Positions 61,485 to 64,000 of a stretch of DNA of 64,000 nucleotides are shown piece after piece. Source of the stretch: Thalassolituus sp. UBA1087 (GTDB lineage: Bacteria; Pseudomonadota; Gammaproteobacteria; Pseudomonadales; Oceanobacteraceae); assembly GCA_002314145.1 (NCBI GenBank), contig DCCG01000042.1, positions 189,047 through 253,046 on the forward strand, written 5' to 3'. The first letter of the stretch is position 1. The number at the start of each line of letters is the position of its first letter. The translations under genes were made by a program, and so were the position numbers. The notes beneath the pieces were generated by a model. It ran no database searches. It worked only from the letters and a program-made list of their open reading frames with translations, and was not told where the DNA came from.

Positions 61485-62474
61485 TCACTTATTTATTTTC
61501 AGGGTAAGATTAAACTGCCCGCGCTGTTCCCATTGGCGGGTTACTTCGGCCGCTGCGGCAGCATAATCATGGCTCTGACGGATAGCGCATAAAGCCAGTG
61601 CTGCGGTCCTTAATACCGCTTCTTCACCGTACTCGTTATCAGTGTCGCCGTTCCATAAGGCTGCTAACGGGGCAATGTCTGCCGTGCTGAGTTTGCCCTC
61701 GATATGAGGTGCCTTACCGGGGATGCTGATCAGACCATTCTCATCCTTTAAAGTATCGTTCAGATGAGTGCTGGCTTTACAGGTACGCTCCGGATTCACT
61801 TCAAATTCCCCGCCTTCGCCTTTGATTACGATGCAGGATGTATTATTCAGCGCGGCGGCTTGGGTGTGAACCGGAGCATAATTAGGATGAAACACACCCT
61901 GTACACTGACACAGCCAGCCGGGGCGATGGTTTTCATGACGGTATTAATGGGTGAGCGTACGCCCAGTACTGATTTCAGCCCCAGCCATTGCTGTAACAC
62001 AGGGTTAAGCACAGCACAGGGAAGGTAGGTCAGCGAAGGCGCATGCTTCAGGTCTGTCATGCTGTTGGATATCGGAAAGCCAAACGCGGCAAAAACTTCG
62101 TGTAAATAAATACGCCCTTCGGTGTGGGATTCGGTGCCGTGAGCCAGAATGCGGTAGCCCATCTGATTGAGTAACAGCATGGCCAGAAAACACCAGAAAG
62201 GCTGGCGGCGTTTACCGGCATAAGATGGCCAGATCAGGTCCGCGTTAATGTTTGATGGCCATAGCTCGTTAATCGCAGCGGCGAAGCCAGCGAGTTCTTC
62301 CGGGCTTTCTTCTTTCACCCGCAGGAGCATAAAAATAGCACCTGTCTGCTCGGGCAAGGCATTACCGCTGAGCATGTTCTGCATGGTAAAACGGGCTTCT
62401 TCAAAGTTCATATTACGGCTGCCGTTTTTACCGCGCGCCAGGATGCGTACATAATCGGCCAGTAAATGGCTCAT
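61485..62474 (-). CDS. YbiB/TrpD2-like glycosyltransferase-family protein
   Basis: A 329-residue protein of the anthranilate phosphoribosyltransferase-like family. The N-terminal helical domain (FEEARFTMQNMLSGNALPEQTGAIFMLLRVKEES) is clear, but the GTGGD-type phosphate loop of true TrpD is not seen, which points to the nucleic-acid-binding YbiB/TrpD2 group. I chose ATG 62474, which shares ATGA with tusE; the longer frame begins with TTG. The coupling to tusE suggests a link to tRNA sulfur transfer, but none is proven. In Pseudomonas-type genomes I recall a comparable gene in the same area. Confidence 0.8.
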   Translation of the reverse strand: MSHLLADYVRILARGKNGSRNMNFEEARFTMQNMLSGNALPEQTGAIFMLLRVKEESPEELAGFAAAINELWPSNINADLIWPSYAGKRRQPFWCFLAMLLLNQMGYRILAHGTESHTEGRIYLHEVFAAFGFPISNSMTDLKHAPSLTYLPCAVLNPVLQQWLGLKSVLGVRSPINTVMKTIAPAGCVSVQGVFHPNYAPVHTQAAALNNTSCIVIKGEGGEFEVNPERTCKASTHLNDTLKDENGLISIPGKAPHIEGKLSTADIAPLAALWNGDTDNEYGEEAVLRTAALALCAIRQSHDYAAAAAEVTRQWEQRGQFNLTLKINK

Positions 62475-62782
62475 AAACAATTCTCCGGCCGGGGAAGTCC
62501 GGCAATTTTGGCTGCGAGTTTTGCCGGGCTGCCCGGGAACAGCGTCATCAGATAAATACTGCCGGATTTCTCTGGCCCCAGGGTCTGTTTCAGGTACTTG
62601 CTCAGCGGCCGCATGGCCGGTGATATTTCATACTCGCGGTAAAAATCCTGCAGGGCATGAATAATTTCCCAGTGTTCGTCGGTCAGTGTGATGGCTTCCT
62701 GCTCAGCCAGCAGGTGGGCAACGTCCGGTGACCAGTCATCCAGATTGGCGAGAAAGCCATCCTTATCCAGTTCAGGCAACAT
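62471..62782 (-). CDS. tusE: Sulfur relay protein TusE (DsrC family)
   Basis: Takes sulfur from TusBCD and hands it to MnmA for tRNA 2-thiolation. The 103-residue protein has LDKDGFLANLDDWSPDVAHLLA at the start and the conserved helical core with YREYEISPAMRPLSKYL. The key cysteine is the penultimate residue (NCL); the second conserved cysteine of the sulfite-reductase-type DsrC, about ten residues earlier, is not present (the segment is AAKIAGLPRP). This fits TusE over DsrC. It is coupled to ybiB by ATGA. Confidence 0.94.
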   Translation of the reverse strand: MLPELDKDGFLANLDDWSPDVAHLLAEQEAITLTDEHWEIIHALQDFYREYEISPAMRPLSKYLKQTLGPEKSGSIYLMTLFPGSPAKLAAKIAGLPRPENCL

Positions 62783-62784
62783 AA

Positions 62785-63063
62785 TTATATCCAGCTCAGA
62801 GTGTTATGAGACTGCAGCGTCAGGTCGACCCAGCGCGCGTCGTCAACGGCGTGGATATGTTCCGGCACTGAAATTCCCCGCGTAGCGGCATCCTGCTGAC
62901 GAATAAAACACTGGCAATTCGCCGGCAGAGGGCTGCCCATCATGGCATGGGTAGCCAGATACACGCCGTCTGATGCCAGTAATAATGCATCACCGCTGGC
63001 GAGCCATTGAATGGCGCGTTGCGCGGTGGCCGGGTCTGAGCTTAAAAGAAGGTGCAGTGTCAT
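62785..63063 (-). CDS. tusB: Sulfur relay protein TusB (DsrH family)
   Basis: A 92-residue subunit of the TusBCD hexamer. It starts MTLHLLLSSDPATAQRAIQWL, and the domain continues GDALLLASDGVYLATHAM, typical of DsrH/TusB. I chose ATG 63063, because the frame extends upstream only into tusC coding sequence. It lies 2 bases behind tusC and 2 bases before tusE. Confidence 0.92.
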   Translation of the reverse strand: MTLHLLLSSDPATAQRAIQWLASGDALLLASDGVYLATHAMMGSPLPANCQCFIRQQDAATRGISVPEHIHAVDDARWVDLTLQSHNTLSWI

Positions 63064-63065
63064 GT

Positions 63066-63413
63066 TCAGAAACTCAGGCAATGGTCGGCGGCGGCCAGTT
63101 CAGACATTACGTCCTGATGCGATGCCGGGCGGGCGAAGGCAGGCAGATCACCGGGATTGAAATGAAAACGGTCGTTATCATCCGTGCAATACAGAACTCT
63201 GTCGCAATCGTACACGGGCAGGGCTTTTATCAGACTGGCCGGGGATTTGCCGGTTATTTTTCGCGCCGCCTGTTCTTTAATCAGCCAGCCAATACCGGCG
63301 CCGGTAAATATCAGACTGACATCATGATCAAATGTCGCCAGCGCCAGCGCCAGCTCAATAACTTCCGGGTCCGGTGATGGCGGGGTGGAAATAACAACGC
63401 AGACAGAACTCAT
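63066..63413 (-). CDS. tusC: Sulfur relay protein TusC (DsrF family)
   Basis: A 115-residue subunit of TusBCD. It begins MSSVCVVISTPPSPDPEVIELALALATFDHDVSLIF and contains DCDRVLYCTDD, in the DsrE/F fold. E. coli TusC has the same layout (119 residues). I chose ATG 63413; longer in-frame starts lie inside tusD. There are 13 bases between tusD and tusC. Confidence 0.92.
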   Translation of the reverse strand: MSSVCVVISTPPSPDPEVIELALALATFDHDVSLIFTGAGIGWLIKEQAARKITGKSPASLIKALPVYDCDRVLYCTDDNDRFHFNPGDLPAFARPASHQDVMSELAAADHCLSF

Positions 63414-63426
63414 AGTGGATTCACCT

Positions 63427-63816
63427 TCAGAATTCGACGATATGTTGGGAGTCATGGCAGGCGTCTGCCATTTCACCAAGTCCGGTTAATACAAAACCAC
63501 TGGCCAGCGTTGCCGCCGGAAGATTGTAGCGTTGTTGCTCCCGGGTATCGGCAATCCCCCGTCTGAGTGCATTAGCAATACAGACCTGGAGCTCTGTGCC
63601 TGTCTGTTGTGCAAGAGACTGCCATTGCCCGCAAACAGTCTCTTGTCCCTGCACGGGTTGTTGGCTGTTCAGTGCGACGAATACCGCATCCTGATAAAAA
63701 AATACGCGGCACAGACGGTGCCCGGCCCGGATCAGGGCATGGGCAAAATCCAGCGCCGTCTGGTGATTATTGGTTGTATATGGGCTGGATTTAACCAGCA
63801 GAGTGAAATCAGACAT
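63427..63816 (-). CDS. tusD: Sulfurtransferase TusD (DsrE family)
   Basis: The catalytic subunit of TusBCD, which takes the persulfide from TusA. The 129-residue protein shows FTLLVKSSPYTTNNHQTALDFAHALI at the start and the active cysteine in ELQVCIANALRRGI, positioned like Cys78 of E. coli TusD. I chose ATG 63816; the upstream in-frame extension to 63984 enters the tRNA promoter region and is not conserved. It is the first gene of tusDCBE-ybiB and is divergent from tRNA-Ser. Confidence 0.93.
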   Translation of the reverse strand: MSDFTLLVKSSPYTTNNHQTALDFAHALIRAGHRLCRVFFYQDAVFVALNSQQPVQGQETVCGQWQSLAQQTGTELQVCIANALRRGIADTREQQRYNLPAATLASGFVLTGLGEMADACHDSQHIVEF

Positions 63817-63917
63817 AGGTATATTTCCGCACGATGCGCTTATGGTATCCGCCCGCGGTGTGAATGCAATCCTTGCTGATGAAGAGGACGTATCGTATTG
63901 ATTTATAAAAAAAAGTG

Positions 63918-63945
63918 TTGACGTTGAAATGTGGTTGGGTATGAT
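63918..63945 (+). promoter_or_regulatory. Sigma-70 promoter of tRNA-Ser
   Basis: TTGACG (63918-63923), a 16-base spacer and TATGAT (63940-63945), followed by a GC-rich discriminator CGTCGCG. This is a near-consensus stable-RNA promoter with the tRNA starting 11 bases after the -10. Confidence 0.8.
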
Positions 63946-63956
63946 ACGTCGCGTTC

Positions 63957-64000
63957 GGAGGGATGGCTGAGCGGTTGAAAGCACCGGTCTTGAAAACCGG
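63957..64000 (+). tRNA. tRNA-Ser(UGA), 5' part
   Basis: The window ends in the first 44 bases of a tRNA. It starts GGAGGGATGGCTGAGCGG, with the class II serine D-arm, and reaches the anticodon stem-loop CCGGTC-TTGAAAA-CCGG, whose anticodon is TGA. The variable arm and 3' half lie outside. It matches E. coli tRNA-Ser(UGA) closely. The tRNA-Ser next to tusD is also found in Pseudomonas. Confidence 0.93.

Overview
The window is chromosomal DNA from a marine-type gammaproteobacterium, most likely of the Oceanospirillales/Pseudomonadales group. The GC content looks to be a little above 50 percent by eye. Several blocks keep the gene order familiar from Pseudomonas: dnaX-ybaB-recR; rnd-ycgL-ycgN; nudJ-mnmA-hflD; icd-cspD-clpS-clpA-infA-bpt-aat-ftsK-lolA-rarA-crcB-serS-cysG; and tusDCBE next to tRNA-Ser. 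ThrH, monomeric isocitrate dehydrogenase and a four-cysteine APS-type CysH fit the same assignment. I see no prophage, insertion sequence, CRISPR array or rRNA.

Layout. 1-4.1 kb: the 3' end of dnaX, ybaB, an unusual recR, rnd, ycgL, ycgN and a membrane protein, closed by a terminator. 4.3-9.5 kb: a membrane/winged-helix protein with a large transmembrane von Willebrand A (VWA) protein, then a MoxR ATPase with a CoxE-type VWA protein. 9.5-20.4 kb: a compact ten-gene envelope operon (two beta-barrel candidates, a thioredoxin-like protein, a periplasmic protein, three TPR proteins of which two are lipoproteins, a small secreted protein, one TolQ/ExbB, two TolR/ExbD and a periplasm-spanning AgmX/PglI-type TonB-like protein; the count of ten treats the small secreted proteins as accessory). 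It is preceded by a 16-bp palindrome. 20.5-30.8 kb: MaoC hydratase, alpha/beta hydrolase, fadD, hrpA, mlaA, DAHP synthase and a DUF72 protein. 30.8-34.7 kb: a 59-residue helix-turn-helix gene, a TauE-type exporter, cysB, cysH and thrH. 34.8-41.6 kb: a Tus-family protein, TerB, transaldolase, a rhodanese, dusA, an alcohol dehydrogenase and small secreted proteins. 41.6-59.7 kb: the long Pseudomonas-like housekeeping block. 59.8-64 kb: a chemoreceptor, the tusDCBE-ybiB operon and the 5' half of tRNA-Ser(UGA).

How the genes work together. The 9.6-20.4 kb operon is the most interesting part. Its one TolQ, two TolR, a PglI-type coupling protein, TPR lipoproteins and beta-barrels match in kind the core of the Agl/Glt machinery of Myxococcus, in which AglR is the TolQ protein and AglQ/AglS are the TolR proteins. 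I infer a proton-driven trans-envelope machine of unknown output. Only the second TolR keeps the membrane aspartate; the first has asparagine. Sulfur metabolism is well represented: cysB, cysH, a TauE-type exporter, cysG, and mnmA with tusBCDE for tRNA 2-thiolation. Protein turnover is represented by clpS, clpA, bpt and aat (the N-degron pathway), and chromosome maintenance by dnaX, recR, rarA, ftsK and a Tus-family protein.
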